DNA of 64,000 bases from Trichinella spiralis (taxonomy: Eukaryota > Nematoda > Enoplea > Trichinellida > Trichinellidae): NCBI GenBank assembly GCA_000181795.3, contig CM012953.1, positions 19,419,081 to 19,483,080 of the forward strand. The letters are read 5' to 3'. Below are positions 38,401 to 50,943 of the stretch, piece after piece. The translations under genes were made by a program, and so were the position numbers. The notes beneath the pieces are model-generated. The model worked only from the letters and a program-made list of their open reading frames with translations. It ran no database searches and was not told the origin of the DNA. Positions within the stretch are counted from its first letter, which is position 1. Every line of letters begins with the position of its first letter.

Positions 38401-41400
38401 TTGGCAACAACATAATTTTTCATTTAAATATGGTTATGAATTTTTGTAAAACAATTCTTTGAGAAAGTTTTGTTTTTCTCAGCTGATGTGTATTAGTGTA
38501 GTGTTGAAAAGCAAATGAGAATATTGAAAGGTCAAGAAAGCATTATTACATTTGTTTATTATTTTATAATTGAATGTTTATTTATTGTATTAATATTGCG
38601 TTGGATGAATAATAATAATAACAATGAAAATTGAATTTTCGCTTCACGCGAGCTTTGTCAAATTTGTTTGCAATTTCTGTGCAGTTTCATTGGGCGACGG
38701 GGTGAAGCTGGGCGGAGCGATGTTCATTCACTTGTTCTTTCTTCTGAATCTTTTCTGGTCTGACTTGATTACTACTTCTCGGCTGGATGTTGATCAAAGC
38801 TTGCTCTTCTGTTTCTTCTTTTTTCATTACCAGCATGCAGTTGTAGAATTCTTGTTTTTGATTTCTCTTTTTCATGTTTTTTTTCTTTTCATAAATATAA
38901 AATTAATATTGGAATAAAATTTGAAATTATTGTTTTCACACTCATGTCGACAATGTTCAATCCTCTTGGCGATATTTTTCAAGTGAGTGTAATTTAAATT
39001 CTATATTGTTTTGCAGAATAGATTTTTGTGTCTTTAATTTGTGAGCATCTTAGTGAAATCACAAAAATTATTCAAAAAGTGTATATATAATTTTCCGTCA
39101 TTATTTAAAAAAAATTGCATCGTTGAAAACAGATTAGATCAATTATGTATGAACGATTTAATTTTGATGTCGAAACTGCTACATATTACTATCATTGCAG
39201 TTAATGCTGCGTTTTTTGCTGTAATTTCACCTTCGTTGGCTTTTTTATAAGCTTAAAAATAAAATCATTTTTTTGTGGAAAGCTGGGAGTATTTTTAGAC
39301 AAGACATTGGTTTAATAAAAATTGAACATGTATATATATATGTGAATCAGATAATAAGCGATTTGTTTCAGATTAATCATTTTGATAATTGAATTTGTGC
39401 TGTTTTTAAAAAAAATTTTCTTGATTACAGTAAAAGGGTGTGATAGATGGGAAATGAAAGATAAGTAAATAAATATATAATTTTTTTGCCTTGTGCATTT
39501 TTGCGGTTGAAATATTGTTGTTGGTTTTGGTGTTGGTAATAATGGTGTTGCTTGCTTGTGAACGATCGAATTCACAACTCTTTGCTCTAGCGACCATTGG
39601 CAAGTGTGGTGGTGCGCGTTCTAGCAGCAATTAATTCTAATGTCAAGTGCTTGTCAATCATATCTGCATAATGATTTTGTCACAAGAGGGGCATATTCAG
39701 CTGTATGGGAATAATTGGCAAGCTGTGGCAGATTGCAAAAGAAAAAAGCACCATTCACCACTTGTGTTGTTGTCATTTGTGAGAAACGATTTTCACCTCA
39801 TTCAAGGTGTGGCAAACAGTATTATTATTATATTCGTTTAAAAAAAATGTTTCCACTTGAAATTTCAATTTATTTTTCACATTTCCAATTATTTTCAAAA
39901 GTCCACTTTACAGTATTAGTTTTTTTTTGCAATTCTATCTTTCACTCATGCTGTCTGTATTTGATTTTGTGAAGCTTCATTTTCGATTTTATTAAATTTC
40001 TTCTTGTCATCCAGTTCTTCTTCGTGGTGCAGTTAATATTATTATTTTTCCAAGTTTACTTATTTATTCCGTTAGTGTTTTTTTTTTCTTTGAGATTATT
40101 CTGAAGATGTGTAATGTATTTTTGGTGAAATTTATTTTGTGCTGTGTGTCGTGTGGTAATATGTTTTCTCTTGCAGTTCTTATTGCTATTCTGGTGTGTC
40201 AGCAGTCGATTGATTTTTCTTTTTCGTTCCCAGTTTTGCTTTCGCTTCGAAATTGATCGGTTTCGTTTCGTTCGCTTTTGCATCATTATCAACGTCTGCT
40301 TCGACAGTTGACTCATTCACCGACTGACTGCATCCTTGGTTGGTTGGTTTTAATTTTTTTCACATTTATATATGTCATATTATTAATTTATTTTTGCCCC
40401 AATAATATGCTTTATTTAAATTTTGTTTGTATTTATTAATGTTAATTTTTTTTAAAAAAACAAAAGGTACAACTGAATTGAAAGTTTACGTTGCTACAAT
40501 TTGTGCAGATGTTCTTGCCAGTAAGTTAGTTTTTCAATGCATCTGTAATAAGCGGAATATTGTCGTGCAGTGGGTGATGTGCTTGCTGTGTTTGCAGTAT
40601 TTTCTTCTTCTTCCATCATGTGTAATGTGATGGGAATTTTTTTGAGGGTATCTTTGACGTTTGTTGTGGAGGGAGAAGGGTATTTTTGATTTCTTTGTTC
40701 ATTTGTTTGTTTGTCTGCTTTTAGCTTTCTGTTCAGAAATTCAACAACGACGAACCACCTTTCTTTCTCTCTCTCTCTTTGTATATACTGTAGTTGTTGC
40801 TGCACTATGCACATGTGTTGTTATTATTGTTGTTGTTTGTTTGTTTGTTTGTTTTGCGTCAACGTTTTTTTTTAAATTTTAGCAATTGCTCGGCGCTTAT
40901 CAAGCAGTGCCTAGTTACGCAAATACCGCTGCAGCTGCTGCCGCCGCCGCCGCCGCTGCCGCTGCCCCTTTTGGAACTGCAGGGGCTGCTACACTGCCAT
41001 TTGGCGTGATGAACAGCTCTGTCACTGGCTCTAGTGGTCAAATTGCCCAAACTGGCATGCCGTCAACCGTCACTGGTCAAGCTCAGCTTGGTATGTAAAA
41101 TTGCATATTTTTTATATTTTTATGTTTCTTTGTTTTACATTTTTACACTCATTTACATGGTAAGAAACAATTGTTTAGCAAAATATTATCTTCTTCTTCT
41201 TCTTCTTGTCCACCGTTACTATTCAACCGTAGTTATTAGTTGGTTGATGATTTTATGAATATATCAAAACTGAATAGTGAGTAGCAAATATTGTAAAATG
41301 GAATGGTCTCTTTGTTGAATGTGGAAAATTGGGAAAAGAAAATTGTTTTATCCGTTGACATTTTTCCATTTTTTTATTTGAAACGTGCTGAAGACAGTCA

Positions 41401-42937
41401 CGGCATTTTGAGAATAGCTTAACATGATGTAGCTGCTGCTCACTGTGAGAAAGGGGGGATGTTTTTCCACATGCATACACTCGCACACACACCCTTCTGA
41501 GCTTTTTTATTTCGGTATCAAAACAGCTGACGTGTCAGATTTTTGTTTGTTTTGTTTGATTGCTTCCCCCCCCTTCCAAAAAAAAATCTTGGTGAAATCA
41601 ATAATAATGTCTCTCGTGTATAGAGAAGTATTTTGAGAGAACAACAAAGAAAAGTACATGTATGTTTTCTTTTTATCTTGATCAACTTTGCTTTATCGAT
41701 GTGCGATAATAGTGTACAGTAAGGGTGAAGATTGTGTTTTACATCATTTATATTCGTTTGTCTATTTTTTTTGAATCTATTTTTAAATAATAATTCAGCA
41801 TTTGATGAGTGATAGTTTTTTTGATATGAACTCAATAAAATTAATAAAATTTTATTCAAAACCGAGACTGTTGATGAAATGAAGAATTTTTTGTTTTCTC
41901 TTTGTAAAACAGCATTTCTATCTTTTTTATTCATTGTTAATCGATTTGTGCATGCTGTGTGCTTGTAGTTATTATTAATACTATAGCATTATTGAAACTT
42001 GAACTTTGTACACTTTTTGACTATTCTTCTGTAGGTTATGATTTTCTAGTTATTTATTTTTTTAATATATTTTTTTCTTTCAGTTTTTCATGTCAATAAA
42101 AAAATAATAAATTAAAAAAGAAGTGTCATTTATTTTTGCAGTCTATTAAATAATGTTCTGCTCATTTTTCTCAGGTGCATCTGCGATCTCCAGTGCGTCG
42201 ATTCTAAACAACGATTCTGGCGTTTCTTTGGCTGGACTCACAGCAGCTAGTGATGTGGATCTTTCAAATTTGGTGCTAAACATTAAAACTGAAGTAAGCA
42301 TAGAGATAGTTAAAGTTATCTGGTTTTATTCAATTAATTACGAGCACATCAAATTTTCATTGCGTCAAATGCTGCATACACACGTGATGTTTGATTACTT
42401 CACGACTGTGTTCTATTTGAATTATGCTATTTTTCAATTAGTTTTTATTCTATGTGTCAGTAGTGCTATTATGAGACTGTGTAATATTATATTTTTTCTT
42501 TTACATATCAATGGGATGAATATTTGGTTTTTCAGAATGATCTGAACGTTCTTGAGACTGCAGATTTAAATCAGCAGCAACAACAACAACAACAACAACA
42601 GCAACAACAGCAGCAGCAGCAACAACAACAGCAACAGCAACAGCAACAGTCAGTAAATCAGCAGACCGTGCAAACGTCGTTGCAGTCATTGGCTAATGGC
42701 AACATTATTGGTCCCCAGTTGCCAACACTTTCGTTGCCTGCTGCAAATGTGGCTACTTCTGGTCTGGGAATGACCACAACAGCGCCAACAGTTGGCACCA
42801 GCACTACACCGCCGAAAATACCAGACGGCGCTAAGCGTTTGCATGTTTCTAATATACCTTTTCGATTTCGAGAGCCGGATTTGCGAGCAATGTTCCAAGT
42901 AATAATAATTCTGCTTTTTAATTGCTATTTTTTGATT

Positions 42938-42999
<62 letters not shown>

Positions 43000-45900
43000 T
43001 TTGTTTTTCTTTCAATTTAGAAATATGGCACAGTTTTGTCGGCAGAAATTATCTTCAACGAGAGGGGAAGTAAAGTAAGGAATTTTTATTTTTTCAAATA
43101 CGAATGTAATTAATTTGGTTTGGATATTTTTGTTTTTGATTGGTATTTTTTATATTGTTCTTGATTTTCATTGTGTTTGTAATTTTTGTAACAACCGCGA
43201 CGATAATGTCGTTTGCTTCGGTGCTGCTTGTATGTGCGGTTGTTATCGTTGTTGTTATGTTACTAAGAATGGACGAGTTCTATGGCCAAGCATGTTAATT
43301 CACTTTAGGGATTTGGTTTTGTAACAATGCAGAATGTTTCCGAAGCTGATGCTGCCCGAGAAAATTTGAACGGCTCGATTGTGGATGGTCGAAAAATTGA
43401 GGTATTTTTTTTGTTTTCCGCATCTTTATTATGCTATTATTATTATTAATATAGTATTGTTAGCTGTTGCGTTGTTTTTTTTGTTTTTTTACACATTTTT
43501 AACGCTACATCCTCATATTATATTTCTATATTTACACTTGTTATCGCTGACTTGCCTCCTGTTTATTTATTTATTTATTTATTTATTTAACAAATACCAT
43601 CAAACTTGTGCACAGGGTGAGGCTGGATGTTTTCGTTCTTCATTTGTTGTTTAATTTATGTATTGGACTACATGGCTAGCTTTTTTGTTTGTTTGTCTGT
43701 TTATCGTTCTTATCTGTGCTGAGATATGAACACGCAAATTTTGATTGGTTGTGAAGAAGCTGTTTTTTATACCTGTTGCAAATTTGACAATGACTGATAA
43801 TTTTTCGTGCATGGCAGCGAAAATCCGGGGCTTTTACCTTCTCGTTTGTTGCGATTTTTATTTTTATTTTTCATTGATTTCAAACAAAGGTATTGTTCTT
43901 TTTTTTGATTATTTTCTTTTTCAATATTTTTTGTTGATCATATTTTAGTTGCTCTGCATACAGACATGCATACGTAGTACGTACATGTACATGTACATGC
44001 GCATCATGCATTATTATTATTATTATTATTAGCGGATGATAATTGCTTTTTTTTGCAAATTTATTGATTTTATTAATATTTTTTGTTATGTTTTTTTGTT
44101 TCTTCTTTTTGTCACAGTGGTGAACAACCTGCACATGCAAAATTGAATAAATACAGCATAGATGAGATTACTTTTTTGTTTTATTACATTCAAAATCTCT
44201 TTTTTTGTTATGTTACGTTATGTTATGTTGTGACTTTTCTTCTTTATAGTTTTTTACATGCCGCTTAGCACAGTGTACTTTGTTTGTTTGTTTGTTTTGT
44301 TCAAAGCAAATTTTTTTTTAATTTGAAAATGTTATAATTTAAAACTTGATTTTGTTGTTACCTTTGTTATTATTATTATCATCATCGTCATTCTGGTCCG
44401 GATTTATTTATTAACAGTGGTGCCGCGGTTATGGCAAATAACACTTGCCCGGTCATATCGGCAATAATAATGATAATGATGATGATGATGATAATAATAA
44501 TAATAATAATAATAATAAATGAATAACATATTATATGCATTGCATGTCGATTACGCTTTTCGCTGTTGTTGGTATTGTTCCATTGTTGAAAATTTCACTC
44601 ACCCATTAAAAAAAACGTTGCATAAATGATGATGATGTGGCTTGCACTTTTATTTCTCCTTTGGTGCCGCCGGTTGTGGAAAATTGTTTTAACATCAATC
44701 AGTGGTTTAATTGCTGATTTTTAGTTGTTGTGTTTATGTACACATCGAATCCTGGCTCGCGTTTATTTATTTATTTGCTTGGCGATATAGCGATTAATTC
44801 TTTGTTTATTCATTACTTTTTTTAAAGATGTATTTACATATTTGCATCTTTAGAGCAGTATAAAATTGTCTCTGATTGTCGAGAACAATTTTTAGTTAAT
44901 GCTCTCCTATTTTTGTTTTGCTACACACACACACGGACAGCTTGAACATTATTTTATTTTAATTTATATTTTTACATTTTAATGTCTTTTTTAAATAAAA
45001 AAATATTTTCAAATGCTTATTTATTTATTTATTTATTGTTTTTTTTCTTCTATTATTTGTAGAATGACTTTGATTTACAAAATGTGTATTATTTGTTCAT
45101 GCCTGTCTAAAATTATTATTAATATTGAAAATATGGAATTTTTCATTGTTTTTGTGATTTTTGCTCGATGTGGTTGGTGATCGATTTCTTATTTTTATCT
45201 TTGATGTAAAGCAACAAGTTGATGACGGATGATGATTGGTGAAATGAATTTAGTTATTTTGAATGCACATTTTTTTGTCGTACAAAATGCGGCTGCTGCA
45301 CTGTGAATATTTTGCGTTGCCAACTTTTCTGCTTAGACGGAACGAGGCTTTGTGAAAAAGCGCTCTTTGTTGCTTGCTTTTTTTGCCCCCGATTTTGGTT
45401 GGGTTAGTTAGCTGGCTTTGTAATATTTTTTGTCCTTTATTTTTTGATTTTCGGTGTCGGTAGGGTCCAGGTGTGACACAACACTAATGTGTGTGTACCA
45501 TGTGCATCATGCGCCGTCGATGGACATATGCTGATGATGATGATTTAATTTGCATTTATCATTTTGTGTTTATTTCATTTTGAATAAGATAATCAGCATC
45601 GTTTTTGATGATGATCGTTGAATGTCGCGCATCGTCCAGCAAGCATTATGGTGAAATTGCAACATGTTATTTTTTATGTATGTGTGGATATATATATATA
45701 TATATATATATATGTCTAGCCATTTTGAAATAATATACGTACGTACGTACTCACACACTCACTCACACACACACACAAACATACACACATACACCTGTTG
45801 TGTTCACGTTCCCAGTTGCCTGCTTCCAAGCATATATGGTCGGCATTTTTGTTGTTATCCTTAATTTTATTATGTTTTGTTTTTTTCTGTTTTTTTTGAA

Positions 45901-47814
45901 TTTTCTTTTGCTGTATTTCTCGCGCCTTTTACCTTGTCTTGATTTTACTGGAAATGTGCAAGCACTGGTTTATTCTTTTATATAAAATATAATTGTTGGT
46001 GTGATTATTGATTATTGATGATGAATGATGTCGATGGTTGGTGGTCTGTGTGCACGCTTGAAAAGTGGTCGTCATTTTCCTTCCCGCTTGACAGTGGAAT
46101 CCTCTTCATCTTTTTTTATATGAAATGGCAGATGTTTTTTTTCTTGAAAAAAACACGATCCATTTTATACCATTCTCCTTTGCGTAGGTTATTCGAAGCA
46201 TACACACACATACAGACTGAATTATCAGCATTGTTGCTGCTATACCATTAGCTTCTTTTACTGTTGAAGACAACAACAACAACAACAACAACATTGTTGA
46301 CCAAGCGCGTTTGGATTATTGAAATGGTGGAAGAGAAAAAATTAAAGTGAAACAAATAAAAACATTCCGTGCAGGTATAATAAAATATCTGTAAAATTGT
46401 ACGCTGGCTTGTAGGCATCTCTCTCTCTCTCTTTTGTTTTCATATATTCTTTTTTATTTATTTATTTTTGTTACTCATATTTTTTATTCACCCTTTCTCT
46501 CACTGTTTATGCTTAGGCAAAACTTCTTACAAACATACAGGCGCACACACATATGTCAAGATTGTGTTTATCGTCATCAGGCTTATATTTGCTAATTTTT
46601 GTTGTTTCATTATTATTCATATTTGTTGACATTAAATTGACTGATATATATGTTTATTTATTTATTTCACTTTAAAATTATTCTGTAAAATGGCCAAGGG
46701 AAATTTTCTGTTTAATAAATAGGCAAAGTCAGCGAAGTTGAACTACTTTATTATTCGTTTTTTACCAGTAAAGTAATTTATTGCAATGGCCCTCCATTTC
46801 TTACCAAATGCTGCTACTACACTACCACCATAACTGCCGCCGTCGCCCACTACTGCTGTTATTTTATACAACTATAGCTATTATTATGACTTTTCTCACA
46901 CCCACTGGTTGTTTCTGTTGTTATTTTATTTATTTATTCTTTTATTAATCAAAATTTATATATAATTTTGATTCAGTGTAACACATTTTATATTCATTAC
47001 TAGGTAAATAATGCTACTGCTCGGGTGCACACAAGATCGAAGTTAAAAACAGCGACACGTAAGTATATTAATGATATATCGATTTCTTTTTTTTGAATTC
47101 TTCTATTCGATATTTTTCAGCGACCGATCCAAATATTTTGGCTGCATTACGTGGCGCTGGATATCATCATCAGAGCAGTCGTTTGGCTAGAAGTCCGGCC
47201 GCTTATGCGGCAGCATTTGCCGCGCTTAGCGCTCAGGCGTCGTTGCGTAACACTGGTGCTTTAACCGCTCAGGCATCCGCATTGCCTGGTTATTTGCCGT
47301 AAATATGTTTCATATTCTATTGTTTATTTATTTATTAATAATTTATGTATTTAATTTTTTAGAATATTGTACGCACCGACAGCAACTTTAGATGCAACAT
47401 CTTTACTGGATCGGTACGCACTGGCAGCAGCTGCGGCCAATCCTGCCGTAGCAGCAGCAGCTGCAGCACAAAGTATACAAATTGATTTTTTATTTTATTT
47501 TTTTAATTATGCAAAATAATTAATTAATTATATTGTAAGATGCCGCTTACGCACAAACAGCCGCCGCCGCCGCTGCTGCCGCCGCTGCAGCACGAAGCGG
47601 TAATATACCCGGCACTACGCCAACTCTACCTTCTGGTAGTTACAATTCAGTGGCATCACTAGCTGATTCCTACTTAGGCGCCGCCCTGGCACCGATTACG
47701 GCTTATGTAAGCTTTCTTGTTTGTTTTTTACAAGGCATAACTGATTTTTTTTAAATATTATTTCATCTTCAGCCAACTTTGTATCGAGCTGTTAACCGAT
47801 TCTCACCCTACTGA
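35495..47814 (+). CDS. fox-1: Rbfox-family RNA-binding splicing regulator
   Basis: Eleven exons in phase, 476 residues: 35495-35536, 40883-41090, 42175-42293, 42536-42898, 43021-43074, 43309-43401, 47004-47058, 47121-47298, 47363-47472, 47540-47706, 47773-47814. The single RRM (about 223-303) starts [18 protein letters not shown], with RNP2 LHVSNI and RNP1 KGFGFVTM, and is followed by NNATARV. This is the hallmark Rbfox domain that binds (U)GCAUG and controls exon inclusion; C. elegans members are fox-1 and asd-1. The N-terminus has a polyalanine run (about 28-41) and a long glutamine run (about 136-165). The tail is Ala-rich and ends NRFSPY, like the vertebrate FAPY end. The 54- and 93-nt RRM exons match vertebrate Rbfox exon sizes as I recall them. 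Confidence 0.92.
35537..40882 (+). other. First intron of the Rbfox gene (5.3 kb)
   Basis: AT-rich sequence between the distal first exon and the common exon at 40883. It contains the alternative first exon at 38944 and no other confident exon. 36840-36900 is rich in TTAG/GTAG tetranucleotides. An in-frame ATG segment at 36205-36306 followed by GTAATT could be another first exon, but homology gives no support. Confidence 0.5.
38944..38982 (+). CDS. fox-1: Alternative first coding exon of the Rbfox gene
   Basis: ATG TCG ACA ATG... encodes [13 protein letters not shown] and ends at a GTGAGT donor, phase 0. It joins in frame to the common exon at 40883 (QLLGAYQ...), exactly as the distal first exon at 35495 ([14 protein letters not shown], donor GTAACT) does. 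Two phase-compatible first exons imply two promoters, giving isoforms that differ only in 13-14 N-terminal residues. Multiple promoters are common in Rbfox genes. The choice rests on start, donor and phase, not on homology. Confidence 0.55.
42571..42650 (+). repeat. CAR repeat encoding polyglutamine
   Basis: A mixed CAA/CAG tract in the Rbfox exon 42536-42898 coding for about 27-29 consecutive glutamines. Codon mixing (interrupted CAG) should make it more stable than a pure repeat. Confidence 0.85.
42943..42991 (+). repeat. (TA)n microsatellite
   Basis: About 24 TA units in the short intron after the Rbfox exon ending 42898. Similar shorter TA tracts occur at 21257-21280, 45690-45713 and 48520-48544. 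Confidence 0.9.
43290..43294 (+). promoter_or_regulatory. GCATG motif before the 93-nt Rbfox RRM exon
   Basis: GCATG, the core of the Rbfox binding site, lies in the intron with 14 bases between it and the first exon base at 43309. Vertebrate Rbfox proteins binding upstream of an exon usually cause skipping, and they skip their own 93-nt RRM exon. The site could give the same autoregulation here. The motif is seen; its role is inferred. Confidence 0.4.
43402..47003 (+). other. 3.6-kb Rbfox intron
   Basis: The largest internal intron of the gene, between the 93-nt RRM exon and the exon starting VNNATARV. It is full of simple repeats (ATTT, TAA, TA, CA, TTTG tracts). TGCATG hexamers occur at 43808-43813 and 44541-44546. 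No cassette exon with conserved sequence was recognised, although vertebrate genes do have small alternative exons in this part. Confidence 0.5.
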
Positions 47815-48343
47815 GAACGTGATTATTGTTGTGACAGAAGAAAAAGAAGAAAAAACACTTCAACGCTTATTCAAAAATAATTTTACAAAAATATCTTTTT
47901 TGCATACCCTTTTAACACAACAACAACATATATTTGTTTGTTTGTTTTCATCGTATTTATTTTCTTCTCTGTCCAATTTTTTATAGCTTTTTCTCGACAT
48001 CAAACTGCAGCTACTTTTCCAACCACAATTTAACAAAATGTATACACGTTCTTTTGTTCATATTTATTTATTGTATTTTCAACAAAAAAACATGCTGTAC
48101 TTTTCCATGCATGCTGCATGCATCCAGTAATACTTTTAAGTTTCTTGCCGAACATTAATTATATGATACATCATATATTACATACGAAAATATGTAAACA
48201 TTTATTATTATTACATGTTACATACACTGTATACTGTGTGTTTCATTGTGTTATTGGGTTAAGCCAGTAAAGTCGTTTAACAAAATAACATTTTTTTTTC
48301 TTTTGGCAGTGGTTGATTGTAGTTTTTCTTTGATACAGTTCGG
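47815..48343. other. Convergent 3' region (Rbfox / SLC25A19)
   Basis: 3' untranslated DNA of the Rbfox gene. It contains two TGCATG hexamers at 48108-48113 and 48115-48120, embedded in a near-palindromic ATGCATG...CATGCAT segment. The opposite-strand carrier gene stops at 48344. No coding sequence. Confidence 0.6.
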
Positions 48344-48514
48344 TCAATTATTTTCATCTTCCCTTTTCACTGTATTATTATCGTTACGTTTCCGCGAACT
48401 TCGGAACAAATTGCACGTTTGTTCGTAGAAGAAGAAACCACAAGCACTGGAGGCAGCAGCTTTTAGTATACTTGGCAAAAATCCTTTATACAAGCCTGAA
48501 TTAAAAATAAATAA

Positions 48515-48545
<31 letters not shown>

Positions 48546-50213
48546 CAACAAATCACGAAATCACTTGAATACATGCAACAGATAATCAAATAAGTTTTGT
48601 TACTGCAGTTCACTGACCTGTGTAGCCTTCTTGGACGACGGTACTTATGATGCAGTGCACAAAACCACTGTAGTGAAATGTACGACCGAACGATGTCCTC
48701 GCTTGTTCAAACCCAACTACCTATACGGTTAACAAATAGCAACATGTGAGAAATAGTGAATAATATAACTAGTTGAACGTCACTGTTATTCATGTACAAT
48801 TGTCACTATTATATATATGCTTAGAAATAAACAACAAACCTGAAGTCTTTTTTTCAAAACATCCAGTGGATAAAGCAAAGATTTCGCTGCAACTCCAGCA
48901 GCGCCGCCACATACAATTGCTTTAGTAACATCTTAAGTATTGTTTTGAATTTGACAACAACAGTCATCATCCATAAATAATAATAAATGAACGCATAAAA
49001 TTTACCATTTGTTGAATTACTGATATGATCGAAAATGAACTTATTCCAAAAAGTCTGTGACAGTTCATAGAACGAAAATATTAAACCTGAAAATGTGCAT
49101 TAAACAGATAAATCACCTTTGCAAAACAATTCAGCTGAATGGTATGGTCCACGAAGGACAATTTTCACGTTCTCTCATTGGACGTCTTCTTATTGGTCGT
49201 TTACAGCATTATCTCATTGGACGCTCATGCCGTTCTCATAGGCGCCCCCGCCGACTGCGTTCGCAAAGCAGCCCCGTCAAAAATAACCAATCAGACAACG
49301 GCATCAACATCCAATAATCAACGCCCGATAAGAAAACGCCACAACGGCATGATCTGTGTGCCCTAGATGGACCATACCGTTCCTAAATATACGAACCCGA
49401 ATATGGGGCAATTTGAAGTAAAGCGGGTGTTAAACCACGATAAAAACTAGCAAAGCCTTCATTCTTAAACATCATCTTTGCAGCATGCCGGCTATTATGA
49501 AAAATCTAATTATTAGAAAAATATTCATTTTCTTGCGTTTACGAAATAATGCTTAAAAATTAGAATCTGTCTTAAACATAATATTATACTGTACTTTTGG
49601 TTCTCCCTGAGCGACAAGACGAGTTCTAATCACGTCGAATGGCAATGCAACCGTGTTGGCTAGCGTTCCGGAAAGTGCGCCGCAAGAGAAGCTAACCAAA
49701 ATTCTGCTTTGCGCAGAACTGCTCCACTCTTCTGGAATTACACGGAAAGCTTTTTCCGTCAGCAATTCATAAGACAAAAACTGAAACTATGCTTCGTTTT
49801 GTTAATACATTTTTGAAACAATGACTGGATTTTTCAAACTTGAATTAAGCCATAGGTCAGTGACAAGCCTTGTGCAGGCATGTGCCCTTTCCACAACGAC
49901 TTCCAACCTTCTTCTTTGATTATCGTGTTGGCAGCTTGAAAAAGGCCAAAATATTTACCATGGGCATGATGTTTTCGTATTGGTTCCAATTGCAACTGAA
50001 ATTTACTTGGATTTGAAAATATCTTTCAAGAAAAACACAAATTTGAATTTCGAAACAGAATGCTGAACATTTTTTTACCTGAAATCTTATTTTCAAAACA
50101 TCAAACGGCTGACACAGTGCACGTGCAAAAATACCACTTACACATCCGGCAATACTATATTCAGCACTAGTAAGTCTTTCATCTTCTTTTGTTTGTGGCC
50201 AAAAGCCGACCAT
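48344..50213 (-). CDS. SLC25A19: Mitochondrial thiamine pyrophosphate carrier-like (SLC25A19)
   Basis: Eight exons on the minus strand, all in phase, 337 residues: 50213-50079, 49995-49840, 49780-49595, 49505-49397, 49086-49006, 48931-48840, 48720-48618, 48495-48344. The three carrier signatures are PFDVLKIRF (from 36), PFDVIRTRLVAQGEPK (from about 144) and YPLDVLKKRLQ (from about 244). The start MVGF, the LSYELLTEKAF region, VAQGEPK, VGFEQARTSFG and YKGFLPSILKAA match human SLC25A19 better than other carriers I can recall. That protein imports thiamine pyrophosphate into the matrix. Other close carriers (e.g. Graves-disease or ADP/ATP-type) are less likely. The intron between exons 4 and 5 holds a MITE. 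It lies 0.7 kb downstream of the NELF-A-like gene on the same strand. Confidence 0.87.
49141..49378. mobile_element. MITE-like 238-bp element in a carrier-gene intron
   Basis: Perfect 11-bp terminal inverted repeats, GGTATGGTCCA at 49141-49151 and its complement at 49368-49378, bound a GC-richer segment without coding capacity. Removing it would shorten the host intron (49087-49396) from 310 to 72 nt, the usual size here. Inside are several ATTGG/CCAAT words in both orientations. No clear target-site duplication was found, so the family is undetermined. Confidence 0.65.
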
Positions 50214-50943
50214 CTGTCACTCTACAGTGCAAATAAATATCAAATACACCTTTAACAATAGCAGTAAATTCATTAACTAATTAATAATATATTTTTATCA
50301 AATAATGAAGCGAACATTCTTCTCGATAACTTTTCTCGTTTCAAATGAAGGTAGAACTTTAAAACACTATTTAACTTAAAAATAATATATGCGCGAATAC
50401 TGTAACAAAGTGTTTTCAAGTTGTTTGGTTTTTGTGTTGAAATGAGTTGTTTTTTTGACCTTTTTATGATCTGTAAAGATTGCAAATCAGTAAAAGGAAA
50501 AGTCCTTCATCATTCAAAATTTTTAATTTATGTTGATAATTTTTTCAATTAAATTTTAAATAATTTTTATTATTTTCCGAATCTCGGGTCCATAGGTGAA
50601 TTTCATTTGCTGATCAGATCGTCATCAGATAATCATCAGATGCTGTCTCGTGATGCTGTTATTATCCGGTGAGGTGGTGCCGTCAAGTCAACAACATGCT
50701 TTTTCTAATGTTATAAGATCGTTTGTTGGGATAAAATGCAGCAGTTGCAGGAACTGTACAAAAGACCGACTGTCGATGAGGTTTTATTCAGTCATGAAAT
50801 TCAATTTTAAAATGATTTATTCATTAATAACAGCACACGATAAGTTAAAATTGGCATCATAAATTATTGTAGCAATGCAGCTTCCAAATTTCTGAAGAAA
50901 AAACACGAAAATCTTGAAACTTGGAGATATGCTTACTGATTAA
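50214..50943. other. Spacer between NELF-A-like and SLC25A19-like genes
   Basis: AT-rich DNA with no recognised exon. 50590-50700 is less AT-rich and has repeated ATCAGAT words. The extreme 3' end of the NELF-A-like gene may extend into it, since its last exon is uncertain. Confidence 0.45.

Noticed and set aside
42524-43078. One 184-codon frame running from the Rbfox polyQ exon through the TA repeat
   Set aside because: The middle translates an intron (IYIYIY... from the TA tract). Splice sites at 42898 and 43021 rejoin a perfect RRM.
44440-44520. Possible CRISPR-like or tandem array
   Set aside because: TAA/TGA trinucleotide runs only; no spacer-repeat structure, and the DNA is eukaryotic.
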